Under the pieces are notes generated by a model that saw nothing but the letters and a program-made list of their open reading frames with translations, did not search any database and had not been told where the DNA came from. Below are positions 17,670-24,443 of a stretch of DNA of 50,353 bases, in pieces. The translations under genes and the position numbers were made by a program. Source of the stretch: an uncultured Eubacteriales bacterium (lineage in GTDB: Bacteria > Bacillota > Clostridia > Oscillospirales > Oscillospiraceae). The first letter of the stretch is position 1. The number at the start of each line of letters is the position of its first letter. The stretch covers positions 1 through 50,353 of the forward strand of contig UQGU01000014.1 in NCBI GenBank assembly GCA_900540635.1, in the 5' to 3' direction.

Positions 17670-18234
17670 ATTCTATGCGCTCCTTGGCAGGATGCGCTAT
17701 ATCACCCGGTGGGGCCTTATGCGCAACAGCTTCTCGGAGAATATCCAGGAGCACAGCCACCAGGTGGCGGTGCTGGCCCACGCCCTGGCCCTGATCCGCC
17801 GGGAGATCCTCCACCTGCCCGGTCCAGACCCGGACAAATGCGCCGTGGCAGCGCTGTACCACGATGCCTCGGAGATCCTGACCGGCGATATGCCCACACC
17901 CATCAAGTATTACAATCCCGAGATCCGCAATGCCTATAAGGCCGTGGAGCAGGTGGCCGGGCAGCGTCTGCTGGATATGCTCCCCCCGGAGCTGCGGGGG
18001 TGCTACGAAAGCTATGTCCTGGAAAACGACGAGGACCTGAACCCCATCGTCAAGGCTGCGGATAAGCTCTCCGCCCATATCAAGTGCCTGGAGGAACTGA
18101 AGGCCGGAAACCTGGAGTTTTCCACAGCTTCTGCACAAACCCTGTCCGCCCTGGAAGCCACAGGCCGGGAAGAGGTCCGCTGGTTCCTGGACAACTGTCT
18201 GGAGCCCTTTACAAGAAACCTGGACCAGCTGTAA
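17659..18234 (+). CDS. HD-domain 5'-deoxynucleotidase, YfbR family
   Basis: A 191-residue HD-domain protein. Metal ligands are seen in QEHSHQVAVLAHAL, in YHDASEILTGDMPTPIKYYN, and in a later Asp (VKAADKLSAHIKCLEELK). The pattern matches YfbR/YedO-type nucleotidases that dephosphorylate deoxyribonucleoside 5'-monophosphates. The GTG at 17659 is chosen: ggagg sits 9 bases upstream and the protein begins MANEFYALLGRMRYITRW, the usual family start. Longer frames would run far into the phosphatase gene. Last gene of this plus-strand run. Confidence 0.88.
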   Translation: MANEFYALLGRMRYITRWGLMRNSFSENIQEHSHQVAVLAHALALIRREILHLPGPDPDKCAVAALYHDASEILTGDMPTPIKYYNPEIRNAYKAVEQVAGQRLLDMLPPELRGCYESYVLENDEDLNPIVKAADKLSAHIKCLEELKAGNLEFSTASAQTLSALEATGREEVRWFLDNCLEPFTRNLDQL

Positions 18235-18239
18235 AATCC

Positions 18240-18268
18240 TTGACGGCAATTCGATTCTGTGCTATGAT
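18240..18268 (+). promoter_or_regulatory. Promoter of the tRNA-Leu locus
   Basis: TTGACG (18240-18245) and TATGAT (18263-18268), 17 bp apart, 15 bases before the broken tRNA-Leu. No separate promoter is visible directly before the intact tRNA-Leu at 18463, so that gene may depend on this one. Confidence 0.75.
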
Positions 18269-18283
18269 ATCGGATGGAAACAG

Positions 18284-18334
18284 GCCGCCATGGTGGAACT
18301 GGTAGACACAAGGGACTTAAAATCCCCTGGGCCG
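18284..18334 (+). pseudogene. 5' fragment of tRNA-Leu(UAA)
   Basis: The acceptor 5' strand (gccgcca), D-arm (tggtggaactggtagacacaa) and anticodon stem-loop (ggga-cttaaaa-tccc, anticodon TAA) are those of a tRNA-Leu. After the start of the variable arm the sequence becomes unrelated; no T-loop and no matching acceptor 3' strand (tggcggc) follows. It still has a good promoter. Probably the host gene, cut by an integration event. Confidence 0.75.
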
Positions 18335-18462
18335 AATCAAGCATCCAATTTGAAAAGCATTAGAGAAATGCGAGCTTTTTGAATTTGAAATTTGGGAAAT
18401 TTGGAGCATCCCTCCAAAACATCCCTCCAACCTTCCATCCCTCGTTTTTGAGGGATGCATAT
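18335..18462 (+). other. Spacer between the broken and the intact tRNA-Leu
   Basis: About 130 AT-rich bases without an ORF. It holds three near-copies of catccctcc(aa) around 18410-18440 and a hairpin catccctc-gttttt-gagggatg at about 18436-18457. It may be an attachment-site arm or a remnant of an earlier integration. Confidence 0.4.
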
Positions 18463-18549
18463 GCCGCTATGATGGAATAGGTAGACATAGTGGACTTAAA
18501 ATCCACCTGAAGCGATTCAGTACCGGTTCGAGTCCGGTTAGCGGCACCA
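18463..18549 (+). tRNA. tRNA-Leu(UAA), intact
   Basis: Eighty-seven bases with complete class II cloverleaf: acceptor gccgcta with tagcggc, anticodon stem tgga-cttaaaa-tcca (TAA), long variable arm, T-arm ccggttcgagtccgg and encoded CCA. It differs at many positions from the fragment at 18284, so it is not a simple duplication of it. The integrase gene ends 5 bases downstream, the classical position of an attachment site. Confidence 0.95.
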
Positions 18550-18554
18550 TTTTT

Positions 18555-20075
18555 TCAACGGACACTCGGAGATGAAATGCTCTGAGTGCCCTTTTTTTGC
18601 TCTAAAATGCCAATAATTGCATTGGCAGAATTGATTTTGGAATTCTCGTCCAGGTGCGTGTAAATATTGGCGGTTGTTCCGATAGTGCTGTGACCAAGCC
18701 ACGCCTGAATTTCCTTCATGGGGACACCCTGGGCAAATAGAAGCGTTGCACAGCTATGGCGGAGATCGTGGAAGCGAATATGTGGCATATTGTGTTCTTC
18801 CAGGACAGCTACAAAATGCGCTGACAGGTAGCCGGGTTTAATGATTTCTCCAATTTCATTTACATAGATATAGTCGAGATAGTCTGTACAATAACAGGAA
18901 CCGCAGAGTTTTCTGTTTTCTGCCTGACTCGCTTTCATCCTGAGTAAAATCTCCTCATAGGGTGCGACAAGCGGCAAGGTTCGGCAACTGGATTTTGTCT
19001 TGGTCCTGTCACAGGCTACGATTTGGAATTTTCCGTCAATTTGAACCTCTTGAATCGTGTGCTTGATGGTAATGGTCTTCTTTTCAAAGTCAACTGCATC
19101 CCATTTTAAGCCAAGAACTTCGCTGCGCCGCAACCCATAGAAAGCTGCCGTCACGACACCAAATTCGGCGGGATCACCTTTGAAAATATTAAATAGTTCT
19201 TCAAGCTGCTTTTGACTGTAAACATTCCCGGAGTATTTCTCAATTCTAGGAAGTTCAACTTTATCCGCGGGATTTGTTTGAATCATGTCCGTCTTATAGG
19301 CGTATGACAGCGCCTTGTGGATATTTGCGTGACGATGCTTTACGGTATTTGCCGAAACGTGTCTTACTTCCAGTTCATAGGTGTAGTAGTCCTGAATATG
19401 CTTTGCAGTTACGGCATCCAAACGAATACGAGGATGGTGTTCATCAAAATAAGGAATTATTTGATTGAGAATTACCCGCGAATATGCGCTGTACGTCGTG
19501 ACTGCCACCTGAGTTTTCATCATTTTTAACCAGTCGCGCAAAAAGGACGTAAAAAACGGCGTTGTGTTGACCAGGCAAGGATTGATATTGCAGGCTGGAT
19601 TGTCTGTTCGCCATCCAATAGAAATAGCGTAGTCTAGTGCGATGGAAATTGTCCGATTGATGGAGAGCAGAGCCTTATTTCCAATACCATTTGCGTTCCG
19701 CTCATTGTCAAAGTAGGCAATAAGTTTTTCATCTGTGATTTCCTTGATGTCGGCATTGTGTCGGGAAAAATATGGGACGATATTGGTTCTGACGTAATAG
19801 ATATAATCCGAATATTCGTCAGGCGATATATCTGCCACCTTATCCCCCAGCCACTTTTCGAGGAAATCTGTAAATAACATCCCTGTGCTGGGCATGTAAT
19901 TGTCTGGATTAAACTCAGAACGGGCTTTGAGCAGCATCTTTTCCGCTCTTTTTTTATTCCCTTTTACAGCCAGACCTGTGCTAAGGGATTTGCTTCTTCG
20001 TTTTCCGGAAGAATCTTTCCAGGTGAGAACCATCTGGAACATTCCGTTTTGCTCGCGTAAATGACCCGAAACCAT
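18555..20075 (-). CDS. int: Tyrosine integrase of the tRNA-Leu-associated element
   Basis: A 506-residue recombinase. Catalytic residues are visible in GLRRSEVLGLKW (Arg), RTKTKSSCRTLPL (Lys), HDLRHSCATLLF (His-x-x-Arg), WLGHSTIGTTANIYTHLDE (His, and Tyr as nucleophile). An AP2-like N-terminal arm-binding region is present. Unusually there are two SAM-like core-binding segments, LFTDFLEKWLGDKVADISPD (about 70-165) and FFTSFLRDWLKMMKTQVAVT (about 180-280). The start at 20075 has caggaggttttaac in front. Its 3' end touches the intact tRNA-Leu, so this enzyme most likely catalysed integration there. Confidence 0.92.
   Translation of the reverse strand: MVSGHLREQNGMFQMVLTWKDSSGKRRSKSLSTGLAVKGNKKRAEKMLLKARSEFNPDNYMPSTGMLFTDFLEKWLGDKVADISPDEYSDYIYYVRTNIVPYFSRHNADIKEITDEKLIAYFDNERNANGIGNKALLSINRTISIALDYAISIGWRTDNPACNINPCLVNTTPFFTSFLRDWLKMMKTQVAVTTYSAYSRVILNQIIPYFDEHHPRIRLDAVTAKHIQDYYTYELEVRHVSANTVKHRHANIHKALSYAYKTDMIQTNPADKVELPRIEKYSGNVYSQKQLEELFNIFKGDPAEFGVVTAAFYGLRRSEVLGLKWDAVDFEKKTITIKHTIQEVQIDGKFQIVACDRTKTKSSCRTLPLVAPYEEILLRMKASQAENRKLCGSCYCTDYLDYIYVNEIGEIIKPGYLSAHFVAVLEEHNMPHIRFHDLRHSCATLLFAQGVPMKEIQAWLGHSTIGTTANIYTHLDENSKINSANAIIGILEQKKGTQSISSPSVR
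18560..18598 (+). terminator. Terminator after tRNA-Leu, overlapping the 3' end of the integrase gene
   Basis: Stem ggacactcggag with ctctgagtgcc (one bulge) followed by seven T residues. It lies inside the last codons of the minus-strand integrase gene. Confidence 0.7.
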
Positions 20076-20155
20076 GTTAAAACCTCCTGTCATGTGGTGT
20101 CATTGGCTTTTGCGTGGCTACATAGTAGCATCGAAACCGGATTCCGGCAAGTTTG

Positions 20156-20368
20156 TCAATCTGTGCTTTCACTTTCCATAAAAGCAATCACGTTCACTTT
20201 CGGTATCCGATAGGCCCGGCCAATTCGGAAGTGCTTGATTTGGTTGGTCATTAAGAGCTGATATACCGTTCTTTCACAGACCCCAAGCATTTCACTTAAC
20301 TGCAAAGTGGATACTACATCGGGATAATCCTGAAAGAGCTGCGTATATGTATTTGCTGAATAGTCCAT
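20156..20368 (-). CDS. xis: Small MerR/excisionase-type DNA-binding protein
   Basis: A 70-residue protein with a helix-turn-helix_17 pattern: VVSTLQLSEMLGVCERTVYQ followed by LLMTNQIKHFRIGRAYRIPK, the winged DNA-binding fold of excisionases. Start at 20368 is preceded by aaggagataactaaa. Located just upstream of the integrase gene on the same strand, as excisionases often are. It is therefore likely to direct excision or regulate the integrase. Confidence 0.8.
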   Translation of the reverse strand: MDYSANTYTQLFQDYPDVVSTLQLSEMLGVCERTVYQLLMTNQIKHFRIGRAYRIPKVNVIAFMESESTD

Positions 20369-20433
20369 TTTAGTTATCTCCTTGGTTGAAAATAATATGT
20401 ATAAGCTGGACAGTGAACTGCCCAGCCTAGTTG

Positions 20434-20796
20434 TCATAATTCAAGGCTGCATCTTAGAGCCTTGTTTACCCGCTCCATCTGGGAATCAGAAAGCGAACCG
20501 ATGTAGCCAAGCAGACGGCGCTTATCCAGAGTGAGAATCTGCTCCAGAAGGATTAGAGAGGGAATCTTTGAGTGCATTCCGGGAATGCAATCCAGAAATA
20601 CATGGGTTGGCAGCTTTGCTTTGCTTGCGGTTCGACTGGTCAGCGCCGACACGATCAGCGTCTTGGAGTACTTATTTCCAACGTTATTTTGCAGGACAAG
20701 GACGGGGCGAATACCGCCCTGTTCACAGCCGAGGTGCGGTTCAAGGTTTGCATAGAAAATATCACCACGGTGATATTCCAAAGACGCGGTGTTCAT
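20434..20796 (-). CDS. MazF/PemK-family toxin (mRNA endoribonuclease)
   Basis: A 120-residue protein: YHRGDIFYANLEPHLGCEQG then IRPVLVLQNNVGNKYSKTLI and the conserved VSALTSR motif, as in MazF/PemK/YdcE. These enzymes cut mRNA at short motifs when the partner antitoxin is lost. No antitoxin is recognised directly upstream (the preceding gene encodes a 330-residue protein), which is unusual for this family. It may stabilise the element, or have an unlinked antitoxin. Confidence 0.85.
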   Translation of the reverse strand: MNTASLEYHRGDIFYANLEPHLGCEQGGIRPVLVLQNNVGNKYSKTLIVSALTSRTASKAKLPTHVFLDCIPGMHSKIPSLILLEQILTLDKRRLLGYIGSLSDSQMERVNKALRCSLEL

Positions 20797-20808
20797 GGGA
20801 TTTCCTTT

Positions 20809-21801
20809 CTAGCGTTCTGCGGAGTGAGAACGGCATTTGCTTTTTAGGGGCTGACCGAGATTATCGTAATTTTTCGGGTCGGCGGCAGGTGTTCCCCAGC
20901 CAAACATGGAACCGGCTACCATAGCGGCCTCCTGCGCCTTGGTAACACCTTTTACAGCGTTCAAGGCTGCTGCCCCCTCATTGGGGGAAGCACCTTGCGG
21001 GAAAACACCTGTGGGCGCATAGCCTCGTTCTCCTTTGGTAATGAGAATCATCTCGCCGGTGGTTTCTAAGGCGCTGAAGCAATTCTCAGGGAGAGACTGG
21101 CGAAGTGGGATGATGTCATGACAGCCGGTTCTGCTGTACCGTTCCGCAAATTCGCAGATGTGGTAAAGATTGTTTCCACGATGGCTGACAGCCTCAAAGT
21201 GGTAATCGTCGATATACCGGCAGGTTATCTTTCGCTCCTCGCCGCCTTTTGTGAAATACCGAACCTGGTCGCCGTCCTCTATTCGGAAAAGCTCTTTGTA
21301 TTTGGGGTCAATGAAGCGGATACCCCGCTCGGCGCTTTTCAGATGGCTGTCAAGGAAATCACGGCGGTAGCAGTAGCAATACAAATTGTAATTGCCTTTG
21401 CTAGGATTCAGCCGGAGAATATATGCGTGCTTGTCAGAATCCGCTCTGAGGGCAATTTCCTGGCAGGGAGAGCCTTGAATCGTACCTTCAGGATGCGCAT
21501 GACAATAATTGGAAAGCTCCGCCCTGCCAACCAGAAACGTCTCCTGGGGGGTGGTTCCTGAAATAAGGCATTCGGTCTGGAAGCCACGCAATGTGTTGAT
21601 CAGCTGGTCAAGTTCATTTGAAAACGTGGGATTTTTCCACTCCCGGTTGCTGTCAAACCAGGAAGCAAAAAAGTCATCTCCACCTGAACCAAAGTCTGCG
21701 CGCAGATACCCGATGCACCCCGCTTGCCCTTCGATTTGTGTGCTTTGGGAATAGCAATACTGCTGTTCAGCAGGGGTTGCGGTCCGAATTTCAAAGTCCA
21801 T
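20809..21801 (-). CDS. Element accessory protein of unknown function
   Basis: A 330-residue soluble protein, not confidently assigned. The N-terminal part (MDFEIRTATPAEQQYCYSQS, GCIGYLRADFGSGGDDFFAS) recalls proteins common on Clostridia mobile elements. The middle contains KYKELFRIEDGDQVRYFTKG and a histidine/cysteine-rich stretch (NNLYHICEFAERYSRTGCHD); the C-terminus is Gly/Ala/Pro-rich. No signal peptide. The start at 21801 shares a base with the upstream stop (TAATG), so translation is coupled. Confidence 0.65.
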   Translation of the reverse strand: MDFEIRTATPAEQQYCYSQSTQIEGQAGCIGYLRADFGSGGDDFFASWFDSNREWKNPTFSNELDQLINTLRGFQTECLISGTTPQETFLVGRAELSNYCHAHPEGTIQGSPCQEIALRADSDKHAYILRLNPSKGNYNLYCYCYRRDFLDSHLKSAERGIRFIDPKYKELFRIEDGDQVRYFTKGGEERKITCRYIDDYHFEAVSHRGNNLYHICEFAERYSRTGCHDIIPLRQSLPENCFSALETTGEMILITKGERGYAPTGVFPQGASPNEGAAALNAVKGVTKAQEAAMVAGSMFGWGTPAADPKNYDNLGQPLKSKCRSHSAER

Positions 21802-22427
21802 TATCGTGCGGCCTCCTTTTTCTGGTTCAGTTTCTTCTCCTCGGAGAGTGCTTTGCGTAGATTTTCCTGGGCCCATTGGGGGACGGCTTTTATATCCATT
21901 GTGGCCAGAATATCTTCTCGTTCGAACCGAGTGTGCTTTCCGCTGTACAGGCTGGTACAGAAGCAGGCAGAGCCTCGGCTTTTGGGGTAAGCACCAAACC
22001 CACCGGTACAAACATATAGCTGCCGGGTTGGAAGCTGAAATTCAGGCTTCAAAACTTCCGGCTTGATGACGATAACCTTTTGAAAAAATTCATCGGATGG
22101 AATAGCTAGGTGACAGCCATCGGTTTTCAGGCACCGTTTCGTATTAAAGGGGTGTTGGTTGTCTGAAACCTTTTTTTCTGCGGCCAACTCCTGCTCCAGG
22201 GAGTGAACAGCTTTTGCTGTTTCGTCGGCAAAGGTCTTCAAAACCTCCAAATAGCTGTCTCCATAGGTGCAGCAATGATAGGAAGTGAATAGCGGATTTT
22301 GGGTACAGTGCCCAACCATGTATGGAAACTGTTCGTTATCAGGGCAATGCCCAAGAACGATTTCCGTTGTGCCAACAGGTACAGCCAGAATAATCTCATA
22401 TGCACCGGCCATTCTTTTATCATCCAT
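21801..22427 (-). CDS. Element accessory protein of unknown function
   Basis: A 208-residue protein, no clear family. It contains several Cys and His residues (GHCPDNEQFPYMVGHCTQN, SYHCCTYGD, KRCLKTDGCHLAIP), one amphipathic helix (about 60-85) and a Lys/Glu-rich C-terminus. The start at 22427 follows ggagg by five bases and overlaps the upstream stop by 8 bases. Confidence 0.6.
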   Translation of the reverse strand: MDDKRMAGAYEIILAVPVGTTEIVLGHCPDNEQFPYMVGHCTQNPLFTSYHCCTYGDSYLEVLKTFADETAKAVHSLEQELAAEKKVSDNQHPFNTKRCLKTDGCHLAIPSDEFFQKVIVIKPEVLKPEFQLPTRQLYVCTGGFGAYPKSRGSACFCTSLYSGKHTRFEREDILATMDIKAVPQWAQENLRKALSEEKKLNQKKEAAR

Positions 22428-22767
22428 AATAGCCTCCAATTCTCCTGATGGAGGGAAGCTTCGGGATCACATGATAATCATATCCGTAGCCGGTCTGGCA
22501 GAATGTGCAGCTATCCTTCTCAAACTGATAGGGGTCTACACGGGAGATGGAATACCTGTTGGTGTCAGAAAACGCGGATCTGCACCGGGGACACAGGCAA
22601 TAGACAGAGGCATTTTTCTTCTGCTGATTTGTCACATTCATGGGCTCCTTTTCTCTGAGAGGTTCAGAGGCATGGCGGTTGTCAATGTTTACAATCAGCA
22701 CGGGGAAACCGGCGTTGCGGACGCTGTCTTCTAAGCTGCCTCTGGGGAAATAGTAGTTGTTTGTCAT
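22420..22767 (-). CDS. Small protein with a zinc-ribbon-like CxxC pair
   Basis: A 115-residue protein. The N-terminal half (MTNNYYFPRGSLEDSVRNAG, FPVLIVNIDNRHASEPL) is unassigned; the C-terminal half holds CLCPRCRSAF and CTFCQTGYGYDY, two cysteine pairs able to hold zinc. Start at 22767 follows aaaggacgattccg. Between the sortases and other accessory genes on the same strand. Function unknown. Confidence 0.6.
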   Translation of the reverse strand: MTNNYYFPRGSLEDSVRNAGFPVLIVNIDNRHASEPLREKEPMNVTNQQKKNASVYCLCPRCRSAFSDTNRYSISRVDPYQFEKDSCTFCQTGYGYDYHVIPKLPSIRRIGGYYG

Positions 22768-22790
22768 CACGGAATCGTCCTTTCTTTGAT

Positions 22791-23531
22791 TTAGTCGGTG
22801 GTTGTTCTTTCGCAGAATACAAGGTATCGCTGCCGCCCACCGGAAGCGTAGGGATGGCAAGTAAAGAGCGTAATCATGTCTTTCCCTGGCTGGATTTTGA
22901 TTGCCTCCACATCGTTGGGAGAAATAATTTTTGTGCCAGTAACGGTGTACTCAAGTGTTTCCCACAGGTTTGTAATCTGGATTTTGTCACCAATGACCAA
23001 ATTGGGAATATAGCGAAAATAATCCGCACCATTCCAGCCTCTGTGACCGGCGATAACGCTATTGGTATTGACGCCTCCGATGGGAATACTGGTCTGCCCA
23101 AGCTGTGCGGCTCCAAGCGACATATTGTAACTGGAAGCACCCAGGTAAATAGGCATTTCCAATCCCAGGGTAGGAATGGAAAGAACACCGAATGCGTCGC
23201 TTTCTACTCCGTAACTGGACAAGGTGAAGCAGGATTCCTCCAGATTACGAAGGCCGTGGATGCCCTCTTGACCGCTTTCGTAGAGCCCCCGGTTGTATTC
23301 AGATATGGCTTTCCACAATTCCGGGTAGATGCTTGGGACAAATTCGAAAACAGATTTTGCATCCTCCAGACCGGATTTCGGAGATTGAGAATCACGGATT
23401 TGCTGGAAGTCAGATACCGTTTCCTTCATCTGCATCTGAAAGACAAGCTCGTTGATATACGGAAGGCAGGTAATAAAAAATCCTGCCAGAAATAGCAGGA
23501 ACAGGAGAAAAACGGATATTCTTCTAATCAT
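22791..23531 (-). CDS. Class C (pilin-polymerising) sortase, second copy
   Basis: A 246-residue sortase with an N-terminal membrane segment. Catalytic residues: His163 in VIAGHRGWNG, Cys225 in LFTCHPYASG and Arg233 or Arg235 in GGRQRYLVFC. The TLFTCHPY form is characteristic of class C enzymes. The C-terminal membrane helix often seen in this class is absent. It overlaps the end of the other sortase gene by 8 bases, so both are made together with the two LPKTG proteins. It probably joins pilin subunits or anchors the pilus. Confidence 0.88.
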   Translation of the reverse strand: MIRRISVFLLFLLFLAGFFITCLPYINELVFQMQMKETVSDFQQIRDSQSPKSGLEDAKSVFEFVPSIYPELWKAISEYNRGLYESGQEGIHGLRNLEESCFTLSSYGVESDAFGVLSIPTLGLEMPIYLGASSYNMSLGAAQLGQTSIPIGGVNTNSVIAGHRGWNGADYFRYIPNLVIGDKIQITNLWETLEYTVTGTKIISPNDVEAIKIQPGKDMITLFTCHPYASGGRQRYLVFCERTTTD

Positions 23532-24378
23532 CTTTGTTTCTCCCAAAGAAGGCCACAGCGCAGCAGATAATCATGAGCAGCAGCACGATTGCAAGCGCAA
23601 TATAAAGCCCATGCAGGTACTCCTGTTCCCATGCGGATTCCACTTCTGTGGTTTCCTGCTGCATTTCAGCCTGAATCTCCTGGGCACTCTCGTATGGAAT
23701 GCGTTCCCCGGTCACAAGCAATCTGTGGGTATTCACTGCAAGAGGAGTGCAAGTTATCAGCGTACATAAATCAGCATCTGGTGTAATGCCAAGCAAGCTC
23801 GTATCATACGGGAGTACCGTATTTAGCGAGACGACCTGGTACGCCAGGGTTTCTCCAAGAACGTGGAGATAGAAAACATCGCCCTCCTTTATCTGGAGTA
23901 AATCTGTGAACATTTTCTGCCCAGCAAGGCCGGAATGCCCGGACAAGACGGAATGTGTACTGGCCCCACCGATGGGGAGAGAGCTTCCGAGCAGATGCCC
24001 GATGCCTCGTTCCAGCGTTTCACTGTCGGTTCCGTGGTAGATTGGAAGGTTTACCTGTATGGACGGAATTTCAACATATCCCATAATCCCGTTGCCGTCC
24101 ATATTCAGAAGTGTGTCGTAGTTTTGAGAAGCTTCTGAAAGGCTTTCCTGCTCGTAGGCGGAAACGGGAGCAAGTGCGTTGTTGTATTGCTCCGCAAGGC
24201 GGCGGGCATCCTTCAGGCTGGTATCATCGACATTTTGAATCATCTCCTCATACTCGGTATAAATTTTGGATGCGTACTTCTGGTTGACATAATTGCCAAT
24301 AATCGGGTACAGGGTTATTCCCAGTGCAGTTAAGAAAACCAGTATAGATGCGGTGAGAATGGTTGTTTTGCGTTTCAC
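23524..24378 (-). CDS. Class C (pilin-polymerising) sortase, first copy
   Basis: A 284-residue sortase with membrane helices at both ends, the usual class C topology. His148 is in LSGHSGLAG, Cys210 in TLITCTPL and Arg219 in NTHRLLVTG; the TLxTCTP and N-x-H-R-L pattern is typical of pilus sortases. Start GTG at 24378 has ggaggtattcgaga upstream. Directly follows the backbone pilin gene, fitting a role in polymerising it. Confidence 0.92.
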   Translation of the reverse strand: MKRKTTILTASILVFLTALGITLYPIIGNYVNQKYASKIYTEYEEMIQNVDDTSLKDARRLAEQYNNALAPVSAYEQESLSEASQNYDTLLNMDGNGIMGYVEIPSIQVNLPIYHGTDSETLERGIGHLLGSSLPIGGASTHSVLSGHSGLAGQKMFTDLLQIKEGDVFYLHVLGETLAYQVVSLNTVLPYDTSLLGITPDADLCTLITCTPLAVNTHRLLVTGERIPYESAQEIQAEMQQETTEVESAWEQEYLHGLYIALAIVLLLMIICCAVAFFGRNKDD

Positions 24379-24411
24379 TTCTCGAATACCTCCTATGTAT
24401 CTCCGAAGAGT

Positions 24412-24435
24412 GTCCCGGAGGTTTCCCTCCGGGAC
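24412..24435 (-). other. Hairpin between backbone pilin and sortase genes
   Basis: Perfect 9-bp stem gtcccggag/ctccgggac with a 6-base loop, just after the pilin stop on the minus strand. No long T run, so it is likely an attenuator or RNA-stabilising element that keeps sortase expression below pilin. Confidence 0.6.
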
Positions 24436-24443
24436 GAAAGAAA

